Shown one piece after another: positions 8,773 to 17,059 of a stretch of DNA of 43,144 nt. The translations under genes and the position numbers were made by a program. Source of the DNA: Saccharofermentans sp. GTDB lineage: Bacteria; Bacillota; Clostridia; Saccharofermentanales; Saccharofermentanaceae. The notes under the pieces are model-generated. The model was not told the origin of the DNA and did no database searches. It was given only the letters and a program-made list of their open reading frames with translations. Every line of letters starts with the position of its first letter. The first letter of the stretch is position 1. The stretch covers positions 1 through 43,144 of the forward strand of contig JAEFBB010000020.1 of NCBI GenBank assembly GCA_016292215.1. Reading direction: 5' to 3'.

Positions 8773-10098
8773 ATGCGAATAATAGAAAAGACAAAATCGT
8801 TCTTAAACAGAGAGAAGGGAAAAGCCAAGGTAAGACTCCTGAAGCTTATCATGGGCGCGCCGTTCTGGATAATCGTTGCCGCCTTGATCCTGATCGCGTT
8901 TGGAGCCGGCAGGGCTATATACCTGACTGATACCAGACCGGACCAGTATATGGCTGAGGTATGGCAGAACGGTTCGGAGACTTCTTTCAGACACATGACA
9001 GTATATGCCGGCGGCATAAGACCCGGCGGCGATACGACACCTATGGTCTGTGCCGAAGGCGGCAAATCGATAAGACTTGCGGACATAACCGAGATAAGAA
9101 AGTCGCTGCAGAGTTCGGCTTCCTCCGGTTCTGAGAGTTCCGGCAAGAACACCACGTTCCGCGAAGACAGGCTCAAGGGCTGGGAAGACTGCTATTCTTC
9201 TACGGTCATGGCCAAGATCAATGCCATAGAATATAGAGAAGGCCGCGAAATAACGAGTGATACGGCTGATGTACAGCTTGTCGCAGTCGGAGGCAATTAC
9301 AAGGCTTTCCATCCTTTCAGATTCATGTCCGGCGGTTTCCTTCCCGAGACACCTGTCGATACTTACCAGATAGTAATCAACGACGTTCTCGCCTGGAAGT
9401 TTTACAGTTCCTACGATGTAACAGGCAACACGCTTATCATAAACGGACAGATGTTTACCATCATCGGTGTCGTCGAAGAGAAGAATACCAAGGTCGCAGA
9501 GCTCGCAGGCGAGCAGAGCAACAGGGCTTTCATCTATTTCTCAGCGCTCGAAAAGATCTATGGCAACGGTTCTGAGCCTTCCGCTTCAGGTGATTCTTCC
9601 GATTATGGCGAATTCGGCGATTACGCTGATAACAGTGACTACGGCACCACCGGTTCAGCCACAGGCAACGGATACATCGATTATGCAGTCCAGTGCTATG
9701 AAGCTATGCTTCCCGAACTCGTAAAAGGAGTTGCGGTATCAGACTTCAAGAACGCAATGCCGAATTACTCCATTTCGAACCCTCAGGTCTATGTAGTAAA
9801 TAACACCGGGCGTTTCGGCGTGACCAGGGTATTTGATACGGCTTTCCCCTTAGGAGAGACTGACAGGCAGAGATTAGGCTATGAATTCCCGTATTGGGAG
9901 GTCGCAGCCCAGATGACAGAGCAAAGGCTCTTGTACGATTACATTCTCATCGGTATCGGCATACTGCTTATCTTTATCGGCTGTGTCATGATCGCCCTTA
10001 AGTTCCGCGCAAAGAGGGCTGTAAAGCCGGAGGAACTCGATGACGAAGAAGAGGAAGATGTTCTCGAGACTGATACAAAAGATCTTCTCTTAAGGTAG
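8773..10098 (+). CDS. MacB periplasmic-core-domain-like protein with a membrane segment at each end
   Basis: A 441-residue protein with one membrane segment near the N-terminus (APFWIIVAALILIAFGAGRA, about residues 31-50), an extracytoplasmic region of about 340 residues, one C-terminal membrane segment (YILIGIGILLIFIGCVMIAL, about 396-416), and an acidic cytoplasmic tail (ELDDEEEEDVLE). The extracytoplasmic part has MacB-core-like features, such as FRFMSGGFLPE, VINDVLAWKFYSSYDVTGNT and GQMFTIIGVVEE, which resemble the 'G..F......V.lG...A..lF' and 'vvGv' pattern of MacB/FtsX-type proteins. It lacks the other three membrane segments of those permeases, so it is not a complete permease. An Asp/Gly/Tyr-rich low-complexity insert lies near residues 275-295. 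It probably works with the adaptor encoded just upstream. Confidence 0.7.
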   Translation: MRIIEKTKSFLNREKGKAKVRLLKLIMGAPFWIIVAALILIAFGAGRAIYLTDTRPDQYMAEVWQNGSETSFRHMTVYAGGIRPGGDTTPMVCAEGGKSIRLADITEIRKSLQSSASSGSESSGKNTTFREDRLKGWEDCYSSTVMAKINAIEYREGREITSDTADVQLVAVGGNYKAFHPFRFMSGGFLPETPVDTYQIVINDVLAWKFYSSYDVTGNTLIINGQMFTIIGVVEEKNTKVAELAGEQSNRAFIYFSALEKIYGNGSEPSASGDSSDYGEFGDYADNSDYGTTGSATGNGYIDYAVQCYEAMLPELVKGVAVSDFKNAMPNYSISNPQVYVVNNTGRFGVTRVFDTAFPLGETDRQRLGYEFPYWEVAAQMTEQRLLYDYILIGIGILLIFIGCVMIALKFRAKRAVKPEELDDEEEEDVLETDTKDLLLR

Positions 10099-10142
10099 TC
10101 ATCTGACTTTTAAGGATAGAATAATAATCAAGTTTAACTTAT

Positions 10143-10178
10143 AATTCCCTTTAGGCACATTAGCCTGAAGGGAATTTT
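10143..10178 (+). terminator. 14-bp hairpin ending the permease/adaptor operon and overlapping the next gene's ribosome site
   Basis: The arms 10143-10156 and 10163-10176 pair over 14 bp (one G-T pair) with a 6-base loop and are followed by TTAT. The 3' arm contains AAGGGA, the only ribosome-site-like sequence before the ATG at 10181. A TATAAT (10140-10145) overlaps the 5' arm. Confidence 0.65.
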
Positions 10179-10180
10179 AT

Positions 10181-11188
10181 ATGCGCGGAAAACTAGCAAA
10201 ACTGATATTGCTGATAATGGCTGCTGCCTTATGTTTCTCACTTGCAGGGTGTATGGGCGATTCAGATTTCTCTTTCTCGGCAACTGATCCTTCAGGCAGC
10301 GGCGAGTCGCCTGCGGCGCCGGCTGCTTCTTACGTAAGAAAAGATTACGATGCCGACAAATATCCTTATTTCGCGATGCTGAATGAGACCGAGAAGAATG
10401 CTTACTCTCTGATCTGCGAGAATCTCACGATGGGCAACAAGGAGTTTGAGTGTGTGGTCAGCATCAAGGCCGACCGGCTCACCACTGTTATTGATTCGGT
10501 ATTAAATGATCACCCCGAGCTCTTCTGGGTAGACAATACTTACGGCTATTCTTACGAGCCCGCTACAGGGGATATCAAGGACATCACGTTTGACTTTTTC
10601 GATTTTGCGGACACGCCCGAAAAACTTGCTTCCGCAAAGACCGCCTTCAACAGCGCCGCTGACCTCATAGTCGCACAGGCCATGACCAATCAGAGAGCCG
10701 TCGAAAGAGAGCTTTATATTCACGATTACATCTGCCAGAACACTGATTACGATACCGAAGCGCCCTACAACCAGAGTGCTTATTCGGTTATCGTGCTTCA
10801 CGAATCCGTCTGCGCCGGCTATGCCAAGGCATTCCAGTATCTCGCGCAGAGATGCGGACTTACCTGCTACTACGTGACAGGAAGGACTGACGGACTTGGC
10901 GGCAGGTTAGTTAGCGGCAGCAACGAAGACGGAAGCCATTCCTGGTGCATGATGAAGATCGATGCAGATTACTACAATGTGGACTGCCTCTGGGACGACA
11001 CGGCCAGCGATTCATACGGCAGCCAGATCTATCCCTTCTTTAACCTGACAGACGAGCTGTTCATATACCACGCCAGGATCAATATGGCTGTCTCGCTCCC
11101 CAAATGTACTGCCACGGAATTTAAGTATTCCAACCAGTTCGGACCTACGGTCGAAGCTTCGAGCATCACTTTTTCCGATGCTGCCTGA
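10181..11188 (+). CDS. lipoprotein with transglutaminase-like (papain-fold) domain
   Basis: A 335-residue exported lipoprotein: a basic start, a hydrophobic signal and lipobox LAGC (Cys at about 23), then a Ser/Gly/Pro/Ala linker. The C-terminal half has the transglutaminase-core order: Cys in ESVCAGYAKAFQYLAQRCGL (about residue 211), His in GSHSWCMMKI, and Asp in YYNVDCLWDD. These form the expected Cys-His-Asp triad, so the enzyme fold is probably active as a cysteine protease, peptide hydrolase or cross-linker at the cell surface. The N-terminal half (about 50-165) has no family I recognise. The ribosome site AAGGGA lies inside a strong hairpin. The partner and substrate are unknown. Confidence 0.85.
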   Translation: MRGKLAKLILLIMAAALCFSLAGCMGDSDFSFSATDPSGSGESPAAPAASYVRKDYDADKYPYFAMLNETEKNAYSLICENLTMGNKEFECVVSIKADRLTTVIDSVLNDHPELFWVDNTYGYSYEPATGDIKDITFDFFDFADTPEKLASAKTAFNSAADLIVAQAMTNQRAVERELYIHDYICQNTDYDTEAPYNQSAYSVIVLHESVCAGYAKAFQYLAQRCGLTCYYVTGRTDGLGGRLVSGSNEDGSHSWCMMKIDADYYNVDCLWDDTASDSYGSQIYPFFNLTDELFIYHARINMAVSLPKCTATEFKYSNQFGPTVEASSITFSDAA

Positions 11189-11217
11189 ACCATACCTTTT
11201 CCATATAATATTTATTA

Positions 11218-11254
11218 TTTAAAGGCGGTTCGATTTGTCGTATAATGGACAAAT
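11218..11254 (+). promoter_or_regulatory. promoter and operator of the ior operon
   Basis: TTTAAA (11218-11223) and a perfect TATAAT (11241-11246) are 17 bases apart. An inverted repeat ATTTGTC (11233-11239)/GACAAAT (11248-11254) brackets the -10 with an 8-base spacer, which is where a repressor would sit. Confidence 0.65.
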
Positions 11255-11289
11255 TGATTTATGTATAAACCAGTCTAGGAGATGAAATC

Positions 11290-13044
11290 ATGAAAGAACT
11301 AATGCTTGGAAACAAAGCTGTTGCAAGAGGTCTTTATGAGGCCGGCGTAGCAGTCGCAAGTTCGTACCCGGGAACACCCAGTACAGAGACTACCGAAGAA
11401 GCTGCAAAGTTCGAGGAGATCTACTGCGAATGGGCACCTAACGAGAAGGTCGCTATGGAGACCGCTTTCGGTGCTTCCAGAGCAGGCAAGAGATCTTATT
11501 GCGCAATGAAGCACGTCGGACTTAATGTCGCAGCAGACCCGCTCTTCACCATGAGCTACACCGGTGTCAATGCGGGAATGGTCATCCTCGTAGCAGACGA
11601 CCCCGGAATGCACTCTTCCCAGAATGAGCAGGACTCAAGACATTATGCCATCGCGGCTAAGATGCCTATGCTCGAGCCCGCTGATTCCCAGGAAGCTAAG
11701 GACTTCGTAGTCGAAGCTTATGACATTTCCGAGCAGTTCGATACACCCGTGCTCATCAAGATGTGCACGAGAGTCGCTCACTCACAGTCTGTAGTTGAGC
11801 TCGGCGAGAGGATCGATGTCCCGGTCAAGCCTTACGAAAAGGATGCAGCTAAGTACGTAATGGTACCTGCAAATGCCAAGAGACGTCACCCCATCGTTGA
11901 GGAGAGAACGAATAAGCTCATCGCTTTTGCTGAGGAGTCTTCTCTCAACCGCGTAGAAGAAGGCACAGATACATCAATGGGTATCATCACTTCTTCCACT
12001 TCATATCAGTACGTTAAGGAAGTATTCGGAGATAAGTATCCTGTATTGAAGATCGGACTTATCAATCCGCTTCCCGTAAAGAAGATCAAGGACTTCGCAG
12101 CTAAGGTAGATAAGCTCGTAGTCGTAGAAGAGCTTGATCCCGTCATCGAGACACACTGCAAGACATTGGGCCTTGAAGTAACAGGCAAGGATGTATTCCC
12201 GCTTATCGACGAGTTCTCACAGGGCCTCATCGCTACTAAACTGGGACTTCCTGAAAAGCCCGCATGCAAGCCCATCGAAGGACTTCCCGGAAGACCGCCG
12301 GCAATGTGCGCAGGCTGCCCTCACAGAGGCATGTTCTATGTCCTTTCCAAGCTCAAGCTCACAGTCATGGGCGATATCGGATGCTACACATTGGGCGCTA
12401 CACCTCCGCTCTGCGCTATCGATACCACGGAGTGCATGGGCGCTTCCATCAGCTCCCTCCACGGCTTCAACAAGGCTCTCGGTGCAGATGCTGAGAAGAA
12501 GACGGTTGCAGTCATCGGTGACTCCACATTCATGCATTCAGGCATGACAGGTCTTGCCAACATCGCATACAACCAGACAAATTCCACTGTCATCATCCTT
12601 GATAACTCCATCACAGGTATGACAGGACACCAGCAGAATCCTACGACAGGCTTCAACCTCCGTGGTGATCCGGCAGGCAAGATCGATCTCGAAGCTCTCG
12701 TGCGCGCAATGGGCATCAGCAGAGTAAGAGTAGTTGATCCTTATAATCTCGCAGAGGCTGAAGCAGCAGTTAAGGAAGAGCTCGCAGCAGAAGAGCCTTC
12801 CGTAATCATCTCCAGAAGACCCTGCGCGCTCCTTAAGAAGGTTAAGCGCGGTGAGCCTATCCAGGTCAACCCCGACAAGTGCAAGTCCTGCAAGGCATGC
12901 ATGAAGCTCGGATGCCCTGCGATCTCCTTTAAGGACGGACATGCTCACGTAGACACGACACAGTGCTTCGGCTGCAAGGTATGCAGCGAGCTCTGCAAGT
13001 TCGGCGCATTCGAGACATTGAACGGGGAGGCAATCACATGGTAA
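11290..13044 (+). CDS. iorA: indolepyruvate ferredoxin oxidoreductase, alpha subunit
   Basis: The thiamine-diphosphate subunit of the two-subunit enzyme that interconverts aryl pyruvates plus CoA with aryl-acetyl-CoA plus CO2, using ferredoxin. 584 residues, the usual length. The order is the pyruvate-oxidoreductase N-terminal domain (SSYPGTPSTE, NEKVAMETAFGAS), a middle domain, the ThDP-binding domain (MGDIGCYTLG; GDSTFMHSG), and a C-terminal 2[4Fe-4S] ferredoxin domain with two Cys clusters (CKSCKACMKLGCP and CFGCKVCSELCKFG). AGGAG lies before the ATG. It is the first gene of the five-gene operon and overlaps iorB by 7 bases. Confidence 0.96.
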   Translation: MKELMLGNKAVARGLYEAGVAVASSYPGTPSTETTEEAAKFEEIYCEWAPNEKVAMETAFGASRAGKRSYCAMKHVGLNVAADPLFTMSYTGVNAGMVILVADDPGMHSSQNEQDSRHYAIAAKMPMLEPADSQEAKDFVVEAYDISEQFDTPVLIKMCTRVAHSQSVVELGERIDVPVKPYEKDAAKYVMVPANAKRRHPIVEERTNKLIAFAEESSLNRVEEGTDTSMGIITSSTSYQYVKEVFGDKYPVLKIGLINPLPVKKIKDFAAKVDKLVVVEELDPVIETHCKTLGLEVTGKDVFPLIDEFSQGLIATKLGLPEKPACKPIEGLPGRPPAMCAGCPHRGMFYVLSKLKLTVMGDIGCYTLGATPPLCAIDTTECMGASISSLHGFNKALGADAEKKTVAVIGDSTFMHSGMTGLANIAYNQTNSTVIILDNSITGMTGHQQNPTTGFNLRGDPAGKIDLEALVRAMGISRVRVVDPYNLAEAEAAVKEELAAEEPSVIISRRPCALLKKVKRGEPIQVNPDKCKSCKACMKLGCPAISFKDGHAHVDTTQCFGCKVCSELCKFGAFETLNGEAITW

Positions 13045-13613
13045 CCAGCATAATGATAGTAGGCGTAGGCGGACAGGGTTCGCTCCTCGCAAGTAAGCTT
13101 TTAGGCAGAGCCGCTATGGACAAGGGCTATGACGTAAAGGTCTCAGAGGTTCACGGTATGAGCCAGAGAGGCGGAAGCGTTGTTACTTATGTTAAGTTCG
13201 GCGACAAGGTAAATTCTCCCATCATCGATAAGGGCGAAGCTGACTACATCATCTCTTTCGAGCTTTTGGAAGCTGCAAGATACGTTCAGTTCCTTAAGCC
13301 CGGCGGACAGATCGTCACCAACTCACAGCAGATCGATCCTATGCCCGTAATCGCAGGCACAGCAGAATACCCTTCCGAGCTCATCGCCAAGATGGAAGCT
13401 TCCGGCGCTAAGGTAGACGCCATCGACGCGCTCACGATCGCTGAGCAGGCAGGTTCATCCAAGGCTACGAACATCGTCCTTATGGGTGTCTTCTCAAAGT
13501 ACATCAAAGAGATCAGCAAGGAAGAATGGGTCAAGGCTGTTGAAGCTTCTGTTCCTGCTAAATTCCTTGAGCTCAATATGAAGGCTTTCGAGATGGGCCT
13601 TGCAGCGGAGTAA
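13038..13613 (+). CDS. iorB: indolepyruvate ferredoxin oxidoreductase, beta subunit
   Basis: The gamma-type pyruvate-oxidoreductase subunit that completes IorAB. 191 residues, as usual for the family. It starts with a glycine-rich segment IMIVGVGGQGSLLASKLLG and contains VSEVHGMSQRGGSVVTYVKFG, typical of IorB. The ATG at 13038 sits 7 bases after GGGGAGG and overlaps the iorA stop (ATGGTAA), so the two subunits are translated together. Confidence 0.95.
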   Translation: MVTSIMIVGVGGQGSLLASKLLGRAAMDKGYDVKVSEVHGMSQRGGSVVTYVKFGDKVNSPIIDKGEADYIISFELLEAARYVQFLKPGGQIVTNSQQIDPMPVIAGTAEYPSELIAKMEASGAKVDAIDALTIAEQAGSSKATNIVLMGVFSKYIKEISKEEWVKAVEASVPAKFLELNMKAFEMGLAAE

Positions 13614-13616
13614 TAC

Positions 13617-14027
13617 ATGGCAAGTCTTGAAGAAGTAAGAAAGTTTTTTGAAGGCGACAAGTACGCCACGGAAGCAACAGGGATCGTTATCGAGAAGGCT
13701 GAAAAAGGCCACAGCGTCGTTACACTCGAACCTGACGGCAGACATCTTAATGCTGTCGGAGGCCTGATGGGCGCAGTCTATTACACGATGGCTGATTTCG
13801 CTTTTGCCGTTGCGGAGAACTGCGAACTTGATTCCGATACGGTAACTGTTACCCAGGCAACACAGATGAACTTCTTAAGGTCCTGGCACGGCGGCAAGGT
13901 AACCTGCAAGGCCGATATCGTCAAGGACGGCAGATTCATCTGTCTTTACGAGGTCAAAGCCTTTGATACCGAAGGCAAAGAACTCGCACTCATCATCGTC
14001 AACGGTTTTAAGACCGCACGAAAATAA
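13617..14027 (+). CDS. PaaI-family hotdog thioesterase
   Basis: A 136-residue single hotdog-fold protein. The conserved block HLNAVGGLMGAVYYTMADFA matches the PaaI type, in which an Asn/Asp and a Gly-rich helix form the acyl-CoA site. The family hydrolyses aryl- or phenylacetyl-CoA thioesters. It begins 3 bases after the iorB stop, with GCGGAG 6 bases before the ATG. Lying between iorAB and paaK, it probably releases aryl acids from CoA or clears stalled thioesters. It could also have another acyl-CoA substrate. Confidence 0.88.
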   Translation: MASLEEVRKFFEGDKYATEATGIVIEKAEKGHSVVTLEPDGRHLNAVGGLMGAVYYTMADFAFAVAENCELDSDTVTVTQATQMNFLRSWHGGKVTCKADIVKDGRFICLYEVKAFDTEGKELALIIVNGFKTARK

Positions 14028-14052
14028 CCACCCCGTTAGGAGGGCACCATTT

Positions 14053-15354
14053 ATGATTTGGAACGAAGCAAAGGAGTGCATGTCGCGTGACGAGATCGAA
14101 GCACTGCAGAGCGCAAGACTCGTCAAAGTAGTTAACCGCGTTTATCACAACGTTGAGTACTACCGCAAAAAGATGCAGGCAGTAGGCCTCGAGCCCGGCG
14201 ACATCAAGGGCATCGAAGACTTAGACAAGCTGCCTTACACAACATACCAGGATTTAAGAGACACATACCCCTTCGGTTTGGCAGCAGTTCCCAGATCAGA
14301 GATGGTAAGAGTTCACGCATCCTCAGGTACAACAGGTAAGCCGAAGATCGCCGTCTACACAAGACGCGACATCGACATCTGGGCTGAGTGCGTTGCAAGA
14401 TGCCTCTCCATGGCAGGGATTACAAGAGACGATATCATCCAGGTAGGCTACGGATACGGCCTCTTCACAGGCGGTCTCGGAGCACACTATGGTGCTGAAT
14501 ACCTCGGAGCTTTGGTTCTCCCTATGTCCACAGGCAACACACAGAAGCTCATCGACATGATGATCGACTGCGATGTTACATCGATCGCATGCACACCTTC
14601 TTATCTCCTGCACGTTGCAGAGGATCTTGAGAAGATGGGTCTCGTTGACAAGATCAAGCTCAAGTCCGCTATCTGCGGCGCTGAGCCCTGGACAAACGAG
14701 ATGCGCGACCAGATGGAATCAAGACTTCACATCAAGGCATACGACATCTACGGTCTCACAGAGATGATGGGCCCCGGCGTTGCATGCGACTGCGAATACC
14801 ACAAGGGTCTGCATATCTGGGAAGACCACTTCCTCCCGGAGATCATCGATCCTGCCACATTGAAGCAGCTTCCTAAGGGTTCTGACGGCGAGCTCGTCAT
14901 CACAAACCTCACTAAGGAAGGCATGCCTTTGATCCGTTACAGGACTAAGGACTTAACATCCATCGAATACGACAAGTGCGAGTGCGGACGTACGATGGCA
15001 AGGATCCAGCGCTTCAGAGGAAGATCTGACGACATGCTCATCATCCGCGGCGTAAACGTTTTCCCTTCACAGGTAGAGGCAGCTCTCCTTACCATCGAAG
15101 GCACAACACCTCACTACATGCTCGTAGTCGACCGTGTTGACAATAACGATACTCTTGAAGTCCAGGTCGAAGTTGCAGAGAATGCCTTTACAGACGAGAT
15201 CTCAAGCCTTGAGAAGCTCTCCAAGGAGATCCACGCAAAGCTCAAGCAGGCTATCGGCCTCAATGCTAAGGTCAAGCTTGTAGAGCCCAACGGCCTTGAG
15301 CATTTCGACGGCAAGAGCAAGCACGTTACAGACAAGCGTAAGCTTTATCAATAA
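14053..15354 (+). CDS. paaK: phenylacetate-CoA ligase
   Basis: Activates phenylacetate or a related aryl acid with ATP and CoA. 433 residues, the usual length for PaaK. Visible are the AMP/ATP loop SSGTTGKPKIAVYTRRD, YDIYGLTEMMGPGVACDC, the adenylate-forming motif LIRYRTKDLT, and the C-terminal GRSDDMLIIRGVNVFPSQ. The start at 14053 follows AGGAGGGCACCATTT. Next to iorAB it supplies aryl-acetyl-CoA for reductive carboxylation to an aryl pyruvate, or works in reverse on amino-acid breakdown products. In Clostridia this gene is often found beside iorAB and an ACT protein. Confidence 0.95.
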   Translation: MIWNEAKECMSRDEIEALQSARLVKVVNRVYHNVEYYRKKMQAVGLEPGDIKGIEDLDKLPYTTYQDLRDTYPFGLAAVPRSEMVRVHASSGTTGKPKIAVYTRRDIDIWAECVARCLSMAGITRDDIIQVGYGYGLFTGGLGAHYGAEYLGALVLPMSTGNTQKLIDMMIDCDVTSIACTPSYLLHVAEDLEKMGLVDKIKLKSAICGAEPWTNEMRDQMESRLHIKAYDIYGLTEMMGPGVACDCEYHKGLHIWEDHFLPEIIDPATLKQLPKGSDGELVITNLTKEGMPLIRYRTKDLTSIEYDKCECGRTMARIQRFRGRSDDMLIIRGVNVFPSQVEAALLTIEGTTPHYMLVVDRVDNNDTLEVQVEVAENAFTDEISSLEKLSKEIHAKLKQAIGLNAKVKLVEPNGLEHFDGKSKHVTDKRKLYQ

Positions 15355-15374
15355 TTTATGGGGAGGTACCACTT

Positions 15375-15797
15375 ATGTTCGTAAAGCAGATTTCGATTTT
15401 CCTCGAAAACACTGAAGGCAGACTCGATGAGGTCTTGAAGATCCTTGCACAGGGCGGTATCGACCTGCTCTCTGCAAGCCTTGCAGACACAACGGAATTC
15501 GGCGTTCTCCGCCTTATCTCCAAGGAACCCGATAAAGCTAAGCAGATCCTCAAGGATGCCGGCTTCGCAGCACGTATCGATGAGGTCATCGCTGTCGTAG
15601 TTCCTGATGCAGTCGGAAGCCTCGCAAAGGTTATCGGCATGATCCACGCTGCAGGCATCAACATCAGCTACATCTATGGTCTTTCGATCGACGGCGAAGG
15701 TGCTCCGATCGCTATCAAGACTGATGACAACACAAAGGCAGAGGGACTTCTTAATGCTGCAGGAGTAAAGACTCTCGGCATGGAAGATCTGCAGTAA
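15375..15797 (+). CDS. tandem ACT-domain protein, probable aromatic amino-acid sensor
   Basis: A 140-residue cytoplasmic protein made of two ACT domains: about residues 3-68 (ISIFLENTEGRLDEVLKILA) and 72-136 (VVVPDAVGSLAKVIGMIHAA). Each shows the beta-alpha-beta start followed by the glycine or asparagine turn that binds an amino acid at a dimer interface. No catalytic domain is present. GGGGAGG lies before the ATG. As last gene of the ior/paaK operon it most likely binds an aromatic amino acid and adjusts the pathway, although this is inference from context. Confidence 0.88.
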   Translation: MFVKQISIFLENTEGRLDEVLKILAQGGIDLLSASLADTTEFGVLRLISKEPDKAKQILKDAGFAARIDEVIAVVVPDAVGSLAKVIGMIHAAGINISYIYGLSIDGEGAPIAIKTDDNTKAEGLLNAAGVKTLGMEDLQ

Positions 15798-15825
15798 AGA
15801 GCTTTTCGCGAATTAATATATTTAT

Positions 15826-15856
15826 GGGCTGTCTCATGATTGAGGCGGCCCTTTTT
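15826..15856 (+). terminator. rho-independent terminator of the ior operon
   Basis: Arms 15826-15836 and 15841-15851 pair over 11 bp (two G-T pairs) with a TGAT loop and are followed by TTTTT. Confidence 0.92.
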
Positions 15857-15878
15857 GTGCCGGGCCCCGGTGTTTGAA

Positions 15879-15911
15879 TTGGAGACTATTTGAACCCGAA
15901 ATAGTCTCCAA
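15879..15911 (-). terminator. perfect 13-bp hairpin after the O-acetylation genes
   Basis: TTGGAGACTATTT and AAATAGTCTCCAA form a perfect stem with a 7-base loop. Neither side has a T-run, so termination is uncertain. It lies 30 bases after the stop of the minus-strand AlgX/J-like gene. Confidence 0.5.
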
Positions 15912-15940
15912 AACGTGATTTACGGGTAAAGAAAATACGC

Positions 15941-17050
15941 TTATCTGTCGAACGAGAACATCCGCTTATTTTTTGAAGCAGGGTCTTCAAGGGCACCGAT
16001 CATGTGCTGTGCATATGCAATGACAACTGTGTCGTATCCGTTTTGAAGGATATGTTCTTTCAGATGGAAGCCCTCTTCCGCATCTCTTAGGATGATGACA
16101 TCGATTTCGTGCACACCGAGCGAGAGGAAGCATTCGGTCACGTGATCGTAGGAATCAGCGATAAGCAGAACCTTTCCGGAATCCACATTATTGTTGATGC
16201 AGTTGATCAGCTGGTATGAATAATGCCAGCTGGCATAAACATTGTCGCTTGTAACGTAAAAATCCTCGTTAATAAAGTTCGAGAAATCGCCGTCATAAGT
16301 CGTTTGGTCATCATTGATGAAGGTGTAATCAGTCTCAAAGGCCGGCTTGATCTCCGTATAATCTTCAAGGTCCGAATAAGCTCCGGTCTTTCTGCCCTGT
16401 TCTCCGAGCCAGCATGAGGTCCATGTTTTGTATTCGTATTTATTCTCATCGTAGATCGACAGATCTATATCATAACCGCAGTAACGGTTGAGACCGTCTG
16501 CCATGATCCTTGAAGCCCAAAGGCCGGCTCTTGTTGTCCAGTGATGATCAGTCTTGTAGAACAGATCCTTGATGTCAATCCTCTCTGCGGATATGTTGTC
16601 TCTAAGGTCTATGGTATTGACTCCGGCCTCGCGGATCCTGCTTAAGAACAGGTCGGCATTGCGGTTGCTGTATGATTCAACACCCAGAGATTCCCTGAAC
16701 TGAAAGTCATCTACGTACTTTGTAGGCTCGTTTACATACAGCAGGTTTATGTCGTTCTCTTCGAGGAAATCACGGAATGCTAGGGTCTGTTCGACCTCAT
16801 AGTCCGTTGAAGCTTTGCCGGTGATACTGACATAGTAATAATCGTCTGTCGCATAAAGTCCGATCTCGCTGTTGTATCCCTGCATGTGAATGATCTTGCT
16901 CATGCCGCCGTTGAATTCTACCAGCTTATAGCCGATACCCTTAAATGAGCTTCTATATAATCCGCTGGTTATAAAGACCGCTCCGAGAGACAGCAGGAGA
17001 ATGATCGCTAAAAGACGCACCAGGATGTTAGCTGTTTTACTCATCTTCAT
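15941..17050 (-). CDS. AlgX/AlgJ/DltD-like SGNH-fold protein for polysaccharide O-acetylation
   Basis: A 369-residue protein with one N-terminal membrane segment (about residues 10-30) and an extracytoplasmic domain. The motif KTDHHWTTRAG near residue 167 is the DHHW signature of AlgX/AlgJ-type acetyltransferases. The downstream LLIADSYDHVTECF holds the Ser and Asp expected for an SGNH-like site. It starts 10 bases after the stop of the MBOAT gene with GAGGTG overlapping that stop, so the two are a pair. Together they would move acetyl groups across the membrane and onto a cell-surface glycan. The family usually moves acetyl groups to alginate or teichoic-type polymers; the polymer here is unknown. 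Confidence 0.85.
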   Translation of the reverse strand: MKMSKTANILVRLLAIILLLSLGAVFITSGLYRSSFKGIGYKLVEFNGGMSKIIHMQGYNSEIGLYATDDYYYVSITGKASTDYEVEQTLAFRDFLEENDINLLYVNEPTKYVDDFQFRESLGVESYSNRNADLFLSRIREAGVNTIDLRDNISAERIDIKDLFYKTDHHWTTRAGLWASRIMADGLNRYCGYDIDLSIYDENKYEYKTWTSCWLGEQGRKTGAYSDLEDYTEIKPAFETDYTFINDDQTTYDGDFSNFINEDFYVTSDNVYASWHYSYQLINCINNNVDSGKVLLIADSYDHVTECFLSLGVHEIDVIILRDAEEGFHLKEHILQNGYDTVVIAYAQHMIGALEDPASKNKRMFSFDR

Positions 17051-17059
17051 TTCATCACC

